Shown: piece after piece, positions 22,737 to 31,682 of the stretch | How positions within the stretch are numbered: position 1 is the stretch's first letter | Layout of the letters: the number at the start of each line of letters is the position of its first letter | Origin: Streptomyces sp. PsTaAH-137 | GTDB lineage: Bacteria > Actinomycetota > Actinomycetes > Streptomycetales > Streptomycetaceae | DNA length: 64,000 nt | Assembly (NCBI RefSeq): GCF_003259365.1 | Contig: NZ_QLLY01000010.1 | Coordinates: 285,859 to 349,858, forward strand | Direction of reading: 5' to 3' | The notes under the pieces: model-generated | The model's input: the letters and a program-made list of their open reading frames with translations, nothing else | What the model was told of the DNA's origin: nothing | Databases searched by the model: none | Position numbers and translations under genes: made by a program

Positions 22737-23321
22737 TCAGTCGCTGCTGATGGGGAAGGCGTGCGTGTGGACCCGGACCCGCTCGGCCCGCGGGTCGTCC
22801 TCGGTGACGGCCAGATCGCGGTACTCGGCGATCAGGACGTGCATCTTCTCGATCAGTTCCTCGGCGAGCTCCGGCGTGAGCCGCAGCGTGTCGCTGCTCA
22901 GGTCCGCGACCCGGGACCACTCCTCGGCCCAGTCGCGGCGGCCGCCGAGCCACGTGGACAGGTTGCGCATGTGCGACGTGGCGACCTCGTGGAGGTAGAA
23001 GTCGGCGGCGCCGCGCACCTCCGGGTCGTCGTCCTCCAGCAGGGCGTTGTCGACGGTCAGGCCGCGATAGACCGCCCCCCACCACCGCTCCCGCCCCTTG
23101 CCCCGCTCCGGCACGTCCTCGACGAAGCCGTGCGCGGCCAGCTGGCGCAGGTGGTAGCTGGTCGCACCGCTCGACTCGCCCAGCTTCTCCGCGAGTTGGG
23201 ACGCGGTGGCAGGACCGTCGAACCGCAGGGCATCGAGCAGCCGCATACGCAGCGGATGCGCGAGGCCGCGCAGCGAACGGGCGTCGAGATCGCGGACTTT
23301 GGGCGGGGTGGGCTCCGGCAT
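22737..23321 (-). CDS. ArsR/HTH_20-type winged-helix regulator
   Basis: A 194-residue regulator: ArsR-like winged helix at about residues 12-85 (LAHPLRMRLLDALRFDGPATASQLAEKL, SSGATSYHLRQLAAHGFV), followed by a helical domain with W-G-x-V-Y and LIEKMHVLIAEYRDLA. No cysteine metal site of true ArsR repressors is present. I use ATG 23321 rather than the first codon of the open frame because the region before it is the 32-bp palindrome. A typical partner in related clusters is an MFS exporter; none is adjacent here. Confidence 0.85.
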   Translation of the reverse strand: MPEPTPPKVRDLDARSLRGLAHPLRMRLLDALRFDGPATASQLAEKLGESSGATSYHLRQLAAHGFVEDVPERGKGRERWWGAVYRGLTVDNALLEDDDPEVRGAADFYLHEVATSHMRNLSTWLGGRRDWAEEWSRVADLSSDTLRLTPELAEELIEKMHVLIAEYRDLAVTEDDPRAERVRVHTHAFPISSD

Positions 23322-23338
23322 GCGTACAAAGATAGCTA

Positions 23339-23370
23339 TGCAAAGAAACCCTTGCAAGGGTTTCTTTGCA
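23339..23370. promoter_or_regulatory. 32-bp perfect palindrome upstream of the ArsR-type gene
   Basis: Sixteen-base arms, TGCAAAGAAACCCTTG and its exact reverse complement, with no spacer, 18 bases before the ATG. It also lies just past the stop of the upstream DUF2993 gene. Best explained as the operator of the regulator; it could also act as a terminator, though the stem is unusually A+T-rich for this genome. Confidence 0.75.
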
Positions 23371-23396
23371 ACTAGCGCCCCGCCTTGAAAGGCCTC

Positions 23397-24689
23397 TTAC
23401 TTCCCGACCGAGAGTCCCGCCCCCGACAGATCCACCCGGATCCCCTCCTTCTCGACCTTCACGTCCCGCAGCCGTACGTACCCGTGGTCGCCCGGCAGCT
23501 TCGGCAGCTGGAAGGCGAGCGAGAGCCGGTCGGCGAGTTCGGGGCGGGTGAGCTTGGTGAGGCCGTCGAGCAGGTCGGGGTCGATGCCGAGCTTCTGGAG
23601 CAGCCAGGGGTTGTCGATGGCGATGTCGATGAGGTTCATCCCCATCAGCTTCTTCACGAACGTCGGTGACCCGGTCAGCTCGCTGAGCTTCTCGTCGCTG
23701 TGCTCGGCCTGCCGCACGGCGCCCGCGGGCACGCCGACGCGGTGCACGATCGCCGGGACCGACAGCAGCCTGCGCGCCTTGTCGGTCTCGGCGGTGATCC
23801 GGGCGACGGACTTCGGCGTCAGATGCAGGCCCTCGTCGGCGCCGGTGCCGGGCCGGTAGGTGGCGAGGTCGCCGATGGCGAGGCTCATGTTGTCGATGTC
23901 GGTGGAGATGCCGGAGGCGCCGAGCCGCTGGATCCTGGCGTCGGCGCGCACCTTGAGATCGTGCCCGGCGACGGGCAGCGTGCCGCGCGCGAGGACCCGG
24001 TTGTCGCCGTGCCCGGTGAAGGTGACCTGGGAGGCGCCCAGCTCGCGGTTGAGGTCGGCGAAGCTGAGCAGCACCTCGCCCTGCATCCGGTCGACGGTCG
24101 CGCCGCTGATGTCGGTGAAGCCGTCGCCCTGGATCCGGACGTCCTGCGCGGTCGCCTGGACCTTGGCGAGGGTGATGCGGTCGGCGGCGACGTCGGGGAC
24201 GGTCACCTTCAGCTCGTCCACGCGCCGGTCGGCGAGCTGGGTGAGGAAGGGGAAGCCCTCGATCTCGACCTCGGGCGCGGCCGTCAGCTTCAGCTCCTTC
24301 TTGAGCTGCTGTGCGGCGCGATGTTCCGCGTACAGGACGGCCCAGCGGTCGGCGAGGGCGAGGAACGCGGTGAGGACGAGCACCGCCACCACGCCCTTGA
24401 CCGCGAGGGAGAGGCTGCCGAAGCGGCGCCGGCCGCGGCCGCGGTGGTCGGGCGGCGACCACTCCTCGTCCGGCCATTGCCCGCCGTCCCGGTACGCGGG
24501 CTCCTCACGCAGGACGTCGTCGAGCGGGTTGTCCGCGCGCCGGGCGTCGTCGAGGTCGGCCAGTTCGTCGTACGGGCTGGCGTACCGGGTGGTGGCATCG
24601 GGGGTGCCGCCCGGCTGCTCGGGAACCGATTCCTCCTGCCAACCATCAAACGGAACACGGTCGTTGGATATGCGGTGGGGGGTACGCAT
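23397..24689 (-). CDS. LmeA-like (DUF2993) phospholipid-binding protein 2, long form
   Basis: A 430-residue protein. Residues 1-90 are a charged, probably disordered cytoplasmic part; a membrane helix follows (about 91-112, LAVKGVVAVLVLTAFLALAD), then a long DUF2993 domain that opens with EVEIEGFPFLTQLADRRVDEL, close to the equivalent segment of the protein at 13438. The extra 150 residues at the C-terminus fit a second copy of the lipid-binding fold. Role in envelope lipid transport is inferred from the family. Start could lie further in. Confidence 0.82.
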   Translation of the reverse strand: MRTPHRISNDRVPFDGWQEESVPEQPGGTPDATTRYASPYDELADLDDARRADNPLDDVLREEPAYRDGGQWPDEEWSPPDHRGRGRRRFGSLSLAVKGVVAVLVLTAFLALADRWAVLYAEHRAAQQLKKELKLTAAPEVEIEGFPFLTQLADRRVDELKVTVPDVAADRITLAKVQATAQDVRIQGDGFTDISGATVDRMQGEVLLSFADLNRELGASQVTFTGHGDNRVLARGTLPVAGHDLKVRADARIQRLGASGISTDIDNMSLAIGDLATYRPGTGADEGLHLTPKSVARITAETDKARRLLSVPAIVHRVGVPAGAVRQAEHSDEKLSELTGSPTFVKKLMGMNLIDIAIDNPWLLQKLGIDPDLLDGLTKLTRPELADRLSLAFQLPKLPGDHGYVRLRDVKVEKEGIRVDLSGAGLSVGK

Positions 24690-24782
24690 CAGCCGATTTC
24701 ACCATACGTACCGGCCCCGTTCGCAAGCCGTACACCCGGCGGGCGCCGTAACGCCCCATTTCAGCGCGGGTTCACCGCGCGT

Positions 24783-27245
24783 TCAGTACCGCCGCCGGCG
24801 CCGCGCCACCAGCACCGTGCCCGCCGCCACGAGCAGGGCGGCAGCCATCGCCGACCAGCCGGTGAGCCCGAAACCGGAACCCGTGTCGGCGAGTTCGCCG
24901 CCGTGATCCTTGTCACCCGGCGGGACCGTCGGCTCCGGCGTGCCCGGCGGCGTCACCGTCGGGGTCGGCGTGGGCGACGGCGAGGCCGCCCGGTCGGTGT
25001 TGGTCACCGTGCAGGTCACGTCGGCGCCCGGCGCCACCGCCACCTCGGAGTCCGTCACGGGCACCGCGGTGCCCCCGGCTGACTCGCATGCCCAGTCCCC
25101 GTTGTCATATGCCTCCGGGCCGTCCGACTCGGCGAGCGTGTACGTCCCCGCCTCGATGTCGGCGCCGGTCACCGCGTCCGTGCCCGAGGTGCCCGAGAGG
25201 TCGCTGGGGCCGTCGGCGGTGAGCGTCCAGTCGGCCGGGGACGCGGTGCCCCCGTGCTCGTTCACGACCTTCTTCACCAGGGTCAGTTTCGCCTTGCAGG
25301 TGACCTTGTTCAGGATCCCGAAGGTGTTGTGCTCCTGGGTGAGTTCGGCGCCGTGGGCCAGCGCCTCGTCCACGTCCGCGCCGTTGGCCTCGGTGATCCG
25401 GCTGCTGGTGAGGGTGCAGGAGTCGGGCAGGGTCGTGGTCTCGGCGACGGTCGTGGTGTCACCGACGGTGTAGCCCTCGCGGGCCTCGCCCCACTCCTGG
25501 TCGTGCGTGTCCGTGTCCGAGGGGCCGGTCAGCGTCAGCGCGGCGTCGAAGCCGTCGGGCCGGTCGGCGTGCGCGTACCGGGTGCCGTCGATGTCCCACG
25601 TCTTGTCGACCCGTACATCGGCGCTCTGCGGTGGCTTGTTGTAGACCATGCAACTCACGGCGGCCAGGCTCGGCACGTCCACCGTGAAGGCGGGCGCGGC
25701 GGCGGCCCCGGTGTTCGTGACGGGCACGTCGGCGCCGGTGTCGAGGTTGGTGCACACCGCGTTCTTTCCGCCCTGTGTGACCAGGTCGTAGCCGCTGTGC
25801 TGGTTCTCCGCCACCGTCACGGCGGCGTCGGTGGTCCCGGCGGGGTACGTGGGGTGGAAGACGACACCGCCGGTGCCGTCGTCCTGCGTGGTCTGACTGT
25901 CCGGCAGGCCGCCGATGCCGCCGGTCGTGGTGGAGGCGTCGAACTGCCAGCCCGCTTCCGCGTTCTCGGCGCCGCTGACGTCCTCGCCCTTGTTGCCCGC
26001 GGGCACGATCTGCTTGATGACGGACAGGGTGCCGTCGCAGTGCGTCAGCGCCAGGTTGTGCAGCGCCTCGCCGGCCGCCGCGAAGTCGTCGGTCTGGTAG
26101 TAGTCGGCCGTCGTCGGGTTGGAGCCGGTGAACGCCTCCTCGCCGGAGATCGCCCGCAGGTTGAGCCCGGAGACCCCCTCGACGCCCTTGCCGACGCCGA
26201 CCGCGACGACCCGCTCGCCCTTCGCCTTGACGGCGTTGGAGGCGAAGATGCCGCCCTCGACGTCCGCGAAGTGGGTGTTGGAGCCGTCACCGGTGTACGG
26301 GTTGCTGAACCGGGTCGGGTTGCCGTCGGTCAGCACGACGACGAGGTCGTAGACCGGGGCCGCCTTGGCAACCGCGTACTGCGCCTGGTCCCAGTTGGTG
26401 CCCGAGCCCAGCGTCCAGTCCGCGTAGAGGGACTTGAAGGAGTCGGCGCCCGCCTTGGTGGAGACCGACATCAGGTCGGGGTGGTTGCCGTTGGTGCCGC
26501 TGGTCGGCGGCGAGGTCTTGTCGAAGGAGAACAGCGCCATCCGCGAGGGCGTGCCGGTCAGCGTGTTCGTCAGCTGGTCGGTGGCCGCCTTGAGCTGCGG
26601 GAGCGCGCTGCCCACCGACGACGACAGGTCGAGCACGACGGCGACGTCGAGCCCGCAGGACTCGGGCATCGCCGGATTCGTACGGGACTGCTGCCAGATG
26701 CCGCCGGAGGCGACATAGGGGGTCGCCGACCAGCTGGTGCTCTTCATGAAGTCACCGGTCGAGCGGTACGTCTGTCCGGCCGCCAGGGCCGGTGTCTCGA
26801 ACTGGTACGTCGACTCCACCGAGCCGGAGCCGCTGCCCTTGCCGGTGCGCAGCGTCGGGTTGGTGTACCAGCCGCCGGGCACGCCCCCGTCGGCCTGCCG
26901 CACCCAGTACCGCTGTCCCTCGCTGGCCCCGCCGCTGCCGGTGTCCGGCACGGTGAAGCTGCAGTCGCCGTCCCCGTCGGAGGTGCACTGCGCCCAGGCG
27001 TCGGTCAGCGGGTCGGTGGCGGTCTCGCTCGGGTACAGGGCGAGCGTGACCCCGGCGAGCGGCGCCACGGTCGCGTCGCCGTCCCGGTCGCCGCCCGTCC
27101 TCACGGTGACGACGGACTCGCCGGCCGCCGGTGCCGGCACGTCGGCGGCCACCTGGCCGGGTCCGGCGACGACCGCGCTCAGCGTGAGCGCGGCCGCGGT
27201 GCCGAGGCCCCGCAGCCGCGCCGTCCATGGACGGTGACGCATCAT
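24783..27245 (-). CDS. von Willebrand A surface protein with LADTG sorting signal
   Basis: An 820-residue exported protein. Signal peptide (1-34), a prealbumin-like domain, a vWA domain at about 198-400 with the metal site DLSSS (D206) and LTDGNPT, then several beta-sandwich repeats resembling SpaA/pilin-type domains (SVIKQIVPAGNKG, LTLVKKVVNEHGG), a Pro/Thr linker and a C-terminal sorting signal: LADTG, a hydrophobic helix and RRRRRY. LAxTG is the motif used by class E sortases of Streptomyces, so it should be linked to peptidoglycan. No sortase is nearby. Probably an adhesin. Confidence 0.88.
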   Translation of the reverse strand: MMRHRPWTARLRGLGTAAALTLSAVVAGPGQVAADVPAPAAGESVVTVRTGGDRDGDATVAPLAGVTLALYPSETATDPLTDAWAQCTSDGDGDCSFTVPDTGSGGASEGQRYWVRQADGGVPGGWYTNPTLRTGKGSGSGSVESTYQFETPALAAGQTYRSTGDFMKSTSWSATPYVASGGIWQQSRTNPAMPESCGLDVAVVLDLSSSVGSALPQLKAATDQLTNTLTGTPSRMALFSFDKTSPPTSGTNGNHPDLMSVSTKAGADSFKSLYADWTLGSGTNWDQAQYAVAKAAPVYDLVVVLTDGNPTRFSNPYTGDGSNTHFADVEGGIFASNAVKAKGERVVAVGVGKGVEGVSGLNLRAISGEEAFTGSNPTTADYYQTDDFAAAGEALHNLALTHCDGTLSVIKQIVPAGNKGEDVSGAENAEAGWQFDASTTTGGIGGLPDSQTTQDDGTGGVVFHPTYPAGTTDAAVTVAENQHSGYDLVTQGGKNAVCTNLDTGADVPVTNTGAAAAPAFTVDVPSLAAVSCMVYNKPPQSADVRVDKTWDIDGTRYAHADRPDGFDAALTLTGPSDTDTHDQEWGEAREGYTVGDTTTVAETTTLPDSCTLTSSRITEANGADVDEALAHGAELTQEHNTFGILNKVTCKAKLTLVKKVVNEHGGTASPADWTLTADGPSDLSGTSGTDAVTGADIEAGTYTLAESDGPEAYDNGDWACESAGGTAVPVTDSEVAVAPGADVTCTVTNTDRAASPSPTPTPTVTPPGTPEPTVPPGDKDHGGELADTGSGFGLTGWSAMAAALLVAAGTVLVARRRRRY

Positions 27246-27345
27246 CAGACTCCCGGATAGGCGGACAGACCTTCGCCCGAACTTATCCGATTAGAGCCTT
27301 ATGCCCGATTATTTCAACAGGTGTGCCCCACTCCCCTGCTGACGG

Positions 27346-29160
27346 TCACTTGATGATCGTGATCCGGTCCGCCTTCGGCGGCGCGATCGGGTTCGCGGCG
27401 GAGGAGTTGGCCGTCAGGTAGTCGTTGAACGCCTTCAGGTCGTCCGCGCCGACCAGCGGGTTCTTGCCCGCGCCGAGCGCCGCGAAGCCGTCGCCGCCGC
27501 CCGCGAGGAAGGAGTTCATCGCGACGCGGTAGGTGGCGGCCGGGTCGATGGCCGCGCCGTTCAGCCGGATTGAGTCGGTGACGACACGGGCCGCGCCGGA
27601 CTTCGTCATGTCGAGCGTGTACGTGAGCCCGGCGGACGGCTGGAGGATCTTCGGCGACGCCTCGTTCGACCCGCTGACCTGCTGCTGGAGCGCCTGGACC
27701 ACCTGCGCGCCGGTCAGGTCGACGAGGTTGACCGTGTTGCTGAAGGGCTGCACGGTGAACGCCTCGCCGTAGGTGACGACCCCGTCGCCCTCGGCGCCGC
27801 TCGCCTTGTACACGAGGTCGGAGCGGACCCCGCCCGGGTTCATCAGGGCCAGGCTCGCCTTCGGGTCCAGGGACTTGGCGTGCGCGAGCTGCGCGTCGGC
27901 GATGAGGTCACCGAGCGGCTCCTCCGGCGTCCCCGCGCCACGGCCCGGGATGTCCGCGGAGATGAACCCAACGGCCTGGTTCGCGACGGGCGCGGCCAGC
28001 TTGTTCCACTTGCCGATCAGCGCCGTCATGTCGGCGGCCTTGTCCTGCGTACGGGACACGACGTGGTTCGCGGACTTCGCGGACTTCACCGAGGTACGGA
28101 CGATGTCCTTGGTCCGGCGGTCGTAGGTCAGCGTGGTGTCCGTGTAGAGCTTGCCGTACGAGGACGCGGAGGTGACCATGCGCGGGTTGCCGGCCGGGTC
28201 CGGGATCGTGCACACGTACGCGTTGTGGGTGTGGCCGGTGACCAGGGCGTCGACCTTCGGCGTGATGCCCTTGGCGATGTCGACGATCGGGCCGGAGACA
28301 CCGGAGCCCGCGCCCGCGGAGTCGCAGTCGTAGTTGTACGCGGACGAGGCCGGGAGGCCGCCCTCGTGGATCAGGGCGACGATCGACTTCACGCCCTGCT
28401 TGTCGAGGATCTTCGCGTACTTGTTGACCGTCTCGATCTCGTCGTGGAACTTCAGCCCCTTGACGCCCGACGCGGAGACGATGTCCGGGGTGCCTTCGAG
28501 GGTGACGCCGATGAAGCCGACCTTCACGCCCTTGTGCTTCCACACCCAGTAGGGGGCGAGGACCGGCTTGCCGGTCTTCTCGTTGGTCACGTTCGCGGCG
28601 AGGTAGGGGTAGTCGGCGCCCTTGAACTTCTTGCCGGCCTCGTAGCAGCCGTCGGTGGGGTGGCAGCCGCCGTTCTGCATCCGGGCCAGCTCGGTCGCGC
28701 CCTCGTCGAACTCGTGGTTGCCGACCGAGGTGACGTCCAGGTCCAGCTTGTTCATGGCCTCGACGGTGGGCTCGTCGTGGAAGAGGCCGGACAGCAGCGG
28801 GCTGGCGCCGATCAGGTCACCGGCGGCGGCCGTCACGCTGTAGGGGTGGTTCTCACGGGCCGTGCGCAGCGAGGTGGCCAGGTACTCCACACCGCCCGCG
28901 TCGACCTGCTTCGCCGTGCCGTCCGCCTGCTTCTCGGTGACCTGGCCCGACGAACCGGTCGGCGGCTCCAGGTTGCCGTGGAAGTCGTTGAACGACAGCA
29001 GCTGTACGTCCTGGTAGCGGCCGCTGTCGTGACCGTGGCCATGGCCGTGACCCCGGTCGTGGGCGCCGGCCGGCATGGCGGCCATCAGCGCGCCCGCGGT
29101 GGCGAGGGTGGCGACGGCGCCGAGCGCGGTTCTCAGACGCCGGTTCGTCCTGGTGGGCAT
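27346..29160 (-). CDS. secreted 5'-nucleotidase / metallophosphoesterase
   Basis: A 604-residue exported enzyme from ATG 29160 (AAGGGGATCCTCC before it). Signal peptide, a His/Gly-rich stretch (GHGHGHGHD), then the calcineurin-type phosphoesterase domain with FNDFHGN, GNHEFDEG and GHTHNAY, and the 5'-nucleotidase C-terminal domain (MNPGGVRSDL, AMNSFLAGGGDGF). It would strip phosphate from extracellular nucleotides, and fits the phosphate genes later in the window. No sorting signal or anchor: it is released. Confidence 0.92.
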   Translation of the reverse strand: MPTRTNRRLRTALGAVATLATAGALMAAMPAGAHDRGHGHGHGHDSGRYQDVQLLSFNDFHGNLEPPTGSSGQVTEKQADGTAKQVDAGGVEYLATSLRTARENHPYSVTAAAGDLIGASPLLSGLFHDEPTVEAMNKLDLDVTSVGNHEFDEGATELARMQNGGCHPTDGCYEAGKKFKGADYPYLAANVTNEKTGKPVLAPYWVWKHKGVKVGFIGVTLEGTPDIVSASGVKGLKFHDEIETVNKYAKILDKQGVKSIVALIHEGGLPASSAYNYDCDSAGAGSGVSGPIVDIAKGITPKVDALVTGHTHNAYVCTIPDPAGNPRMVTSASSYGKLYTDTTLTYDRRTKDIVRTSVKSAKSANHVVSRTQDKAADMTALIGKWNKLAAPVANQAVGFISADIPGRGAGTPEEPLGDLIADAQLAHAKSLDPKASLALMNPGGVRSDLVYKASGAEGDGVVTYGEAFTVQPFSNTVNLVDLTGAQVVQALQQQVSGSNEASPKILQPSAGLTYTLDMTKSGAARVVTDSIRLNGAAIDPAATYRVAMNSFLAGGGDGFAALGAGKNPLVGADDLKAFNDYLTANSSAANPIAPPKADRITIIK

Positions 29161-29297
29161 GGAGGATCCCCTTGGGTGCTCTACGAAGACTGCGACTGCC
29201 GGGCAGCCTAGGGTCAACGCGCGTAGCACAACAGGGGATTGCAGGTTACGAGCTGGTTGCCGACTCCCCGCGGGGCCCCCGCCGTACCCTCGTAACC

Positions 29298-30230
29298 ATG
29301 ACCACGGACCCCGCGAACACCCCCGATCCCGCCCTCCCGGGCCGCCGTATCGACACCCTGACCTCCCTGACCGCCGAGCAGTCCGGCGCCGTGCTGTCCC
29401 TGCTCACCGACGCGGCCCGCGCCGACGGCCAGCAGGCCGTCTCGGAGCAGGGGCGGCTCCATCTGCGCGGCGAGCGCGACGGCGTCACGCATCTGCTGCT
29501 CTCCGTCGACGGGGACCTGGTCGGCTACGCGCAGCTGGAGGACACCGACCCGGTGGAGGCCCCGGCCGCCGAGCTGGTGGTGCACCCGGCGCGACGCGGG
29601 CACGGGCACGGGCGGGCGCTCGGTGCGGCGCTGCTCGCGGCGTCCGGCAAGCGGCTGCGGGTGTGGGCGCACGGCGGGCACAGCGCGGCGCGTCATCTGG
29701 CGCAGGTGCTGGGGCTGACGCTGTTCCGTGAACTGCGCCAGATGCGGCGGCCGTTGACCGACCTCGAACTGCCCGAGCCGGTGCTCCCGGCGGGCATCAG
29801 GATCCGTACCTTCGTGCCCGGCCAGGACGACGCGGCGTGGCTGGCGGTGAACGCGGCGGCGTTCGCCCACCACCCCGAGCAGGGCTCCCTGACCCAGCGC
29901 GACCTCGACGACCGCAAGGGCGAGCCGTGGTTCGACCCGCGCGGCTTCTTCCTCGCGTTCAAGGGCAAGGAGCTGGTCGGCTTCCACTGGACGAAGGTGC
30001 ACGCCGAGGAGCGGCTCGGCGAGGTGTACGTGGTCGGGGTGACCCCCGAGGGCCAGGGCGGCGGCCTCGGCAAGGCGCTCACCGCGACGGGGCTGCGGCA
30101 CCTCGCGGCGGCCGGTCTGCCGACGGCGATGCTCTACGTCGACGCGGACAACAAGGCGGCGGTGAGCGTGTACGAGCGGCTCGGCTTCACGACGTACGAA
30201 ACGGACCTGATGTACCGAACCGAGTCATAA
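29298..30230 (+). CDS. mshD: mycothiol synthase (MshD)
   Basis: A 310-residue protein with two GNAT domains, as in MshD, which acetylates the cysteinyl amine of Cys-GlcN-inositol in the last step of mycothiol synthesis. The N-terminal domain has VHPARRGHGHGRALGAAL; the catalytic C-terminal domain has VVGVTPEGQGGGLGKALTA and LYVDADNKAAVSVYERLGF, typical of the enzyme. The ATG at 29298 fits the family start. A strong terminator follows. Confidence 0.94.
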   Translation: MTTDPANTPDPALPGRRIDTLTSLTAEQSGAVLSLLTDAARADGQQAVSEQGRLHLRGERDGVTHLLLSVDGDLVGYAQLEDTDPVEAPAAELVVHPARRGHGHGRALGAALLAASGKRLRVWAHGGHSAARHLAQVLGLTLFRELRQMRRPLTDLELPEPVLPAGIRIRTFVPGQDDAAWLAVNAAAFAHHPEQGSLTQRDLDDRKGEPWFDPRGFFLAFKGKELVGFHWTKVHAEERLGEVYVVGVTPEGQGGGLGKALTATGLRHLAAAGLPTAMLYVDADNKAAVSVYERLGFTTYETDLMYRTES

Positions 30231-30266
30231 CACCCCGGCTTTCCTTCAGCTTCCCGGAGATTTCCC

Positions 30267-30302
30267 GAGAGGGGGCGGCGTCACTTGACGCCGCCCCCTC
30301 TC
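30267..30302 (+). terminator. terminator after mshD
   Basis: Perfect 17-bp arms, GAGAGGGGGCGGCGTCA (30267-30283) and its complement (30286-30302), with a two-base loop, then TTGC. It separates mshD from the ABC operon. Confidence 0.8.
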
Positions 30303-30310
30303 TTGCATCA

Positions 30311-30338
30311 CCCTTTCACTACTTGATTAGTGAAAGGG
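30311..30338. promoter_or_regulatory. operator of the YtrA-type regulator
   Basis: Perfect 11-bp arms CCCTTTCACTA (30311-30321) and TAGTGAAAGGG (30328-30338) around CTTGAT, ending 10 bases before the GTG start and overlapping the ribosome site. Placement is typical of YtrA-type autoregulated operons. Confidence 0.75.
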
Positions 30339-30348
30339 GGGTACGCCA

Positions 30349-30792
30349 GTGGCCAAGCCAGTCGAACCGTCGAAGCCCGACGGGCCCGCCGGGCCGGTGA
30401 TCGAATTCCGCATCGACCGCCACAGCGGCGTCGCCACCTACCTGCAGATCGTCCACCAGACGGAGCAGGCGCTGCGGCTCGGCATGCTGGAGCCCGGCGA
30501 CAAGCTGCCCACGGCCCGCGAGGTCGTCGAGGCGACGGCCATCAATCCGAACACGGTGCTGAAGGCGTACCGCGAGCTGGAGCGCGGGGGCCTCGTGGAG
30601 GCCCGCCGGGGCCTCGGCACCTTCGTCCGCAAGTCCCTGGGCTCCGGCCCCGGCGACTCGCCGCTGCGCAGCGAGCTGGAGGACTGGACGAGACGGGCGA
30701 GAGAGGCGGGCCTGGACCGCGAGGACGTCGCGGCCCTGTTCACCGTCGCACTGGACACGCACTTCAGCACCACCACCAAGGGGACTTCATGA
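30349..30792 (+). CDS. YtrA-type GntR regulator
   Basis: A 147-residue short GntR protein: winged helix at about 20-90 (SGVATYLQIVHQTEQALRLG, ATAINPNTVLKAYRELERGGLV) and a short C-terminal helical tail instead of a ligand-binding domain, the pattern of the YtrA subfamily, which controls adjacent ABC transporters. GTG at 30349 follows GGGGGG. Its stop overlaps the ATG of the ATPase gene (ATGA). The operator at 30311-30338 points to autorepression of the whole operon. Confidence 0.9.
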   Translation: MAKPVEPSKPDGPAGPVIEFRIDRHSGVATYLQIVHQTEQALRLGMLEPGDKLPTAREVVEATAINPNTVLKAYRELERGGLVEARRGLGTFVRKSLGSGPGDSPLRSELEDWTRRAREAGLDREDVAALFTVALDTHFSTTTKGTS

Positions 30793-31682
30793 GTACGGCG
30801 ATCGAGGCGACGGGCCTCACGAAGCGCTACGGCCGACGGGGCACCTCGGCGCTCGACGACTGCTCGTTCCGGCTGCCCACGGGCCGGATCAGCGCCCTCG
30901 TCGGGCCGAACGGCGCGGGCAAGTCGACGCTGCTCTCGATAGCGGCCGGACTGCTGCGGCAGAGCGCGGGCGAGCTGCGCGTGCTCGGCGCCGCCCCCGG
31001 CGAGTCCCGCGCCAAGGTCGCCTATCTGTCCCAGGACAAGCCGCTGCACCCCCAGCTGTCCGTCGCGGACACGCTGCGCATGGGCGCCGAGCTGAACCAG
31101 GAGCGGTGGGACGCGGCCTACGCGACACAGATCGTCGAGGCCGGCTCGCTCGACCCGAAGGCGAGGATCCGCGCGCTCTCCGGCGGCCAGCGCACCCGCG
31201 TCGCGCTCGCCCTCGCCCTCGGCAAGCGCCCCGAGCTGATGCTCCTCGACGAGCCGATGGCGGACCTGGACCCGTTGGCCCGGCACGAGCTGATGGGCAC
31301 CCTGATGGCCGACGCCGCCGAGCACGGCACCACCGTGCTGATGTCGTCCCACATCGTCTCCGAGCTGGCCGACGCCTGCGACCACCTGCTGCTCCTGGGC
31401 GGCGGCCGGATCCGGCTCGGCGGCGGCATCGACGACCTGCTCGGCGCGCACAGCCTGGTCACGGGCCGTGGCGACCTGTCCGGCCACACCGTCATCGAGT
31501 CCCGCGCCTCGGGCCGCGGCGTCACCGCCCTGATCCGCAGGGACGGCCCCGTGGGCGACGGCTGGCAGGTGCAGGAGCCCTCCCTGGAGGAGCTGCTCCT
31601 CGCCCACCTGCGCTCCCCCGAGGCCCCGGCCCTGCTCACCCCGAGCACCGCAGCGGCGGACCGCACGGCGGTGACCGCATGA
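30789..31682 (+). CDS. ABC transporter ATP-binding protein
   Basis: A 297-residue ATPase with Walker A GPNGAGKST, Q-loop (YLSQDKP), signature LSGGQ, Walker B LMLLDEPMADLD and the switch histidine in SSHIVSE. The C-terminal 80 residues form a regulatory extension. It should drive the three membrane proteins encoded directly downstream. Overlaps by ATGA at both ends. Such YtrA-linked systems often export antimicrobial peptides or cell-wall-active compounds; the substrate here is not readable. Confidence 0.92.
   Translation: MSTAIEATGLTKRYGRRGTSALDDCSFRLPTGRISALVGPNGAGKSTLLSIAAGLLRQSAGELRVLGAAPGESRAKVAYLSQDKPLHPQLSVADTLRMGAELNQERWDAAYATQIVEAGSLDPKARIRALSGGQRTRVALALALGKRPELMLLDEPMADLDPLARHELMGTLMADAAEHGTTVLMSSHIVSELADACDHLLLLGGGRIRLGGGIDDLLGAHSLVTGRGDLSGHTVIESRASGRGVTALIRRDGPVGDGWQVQEPSLEELLLAHLRSPEAPALLTPSTAAADRTAVTA

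Noticed and set aside
23339..23370. Purely a terminator of the DUF2993 gene
   Set aside because: Position 18 bases before a regulator start, perfect symmetry without a loop and low G+C favour an operator, though a dual role remains possible.
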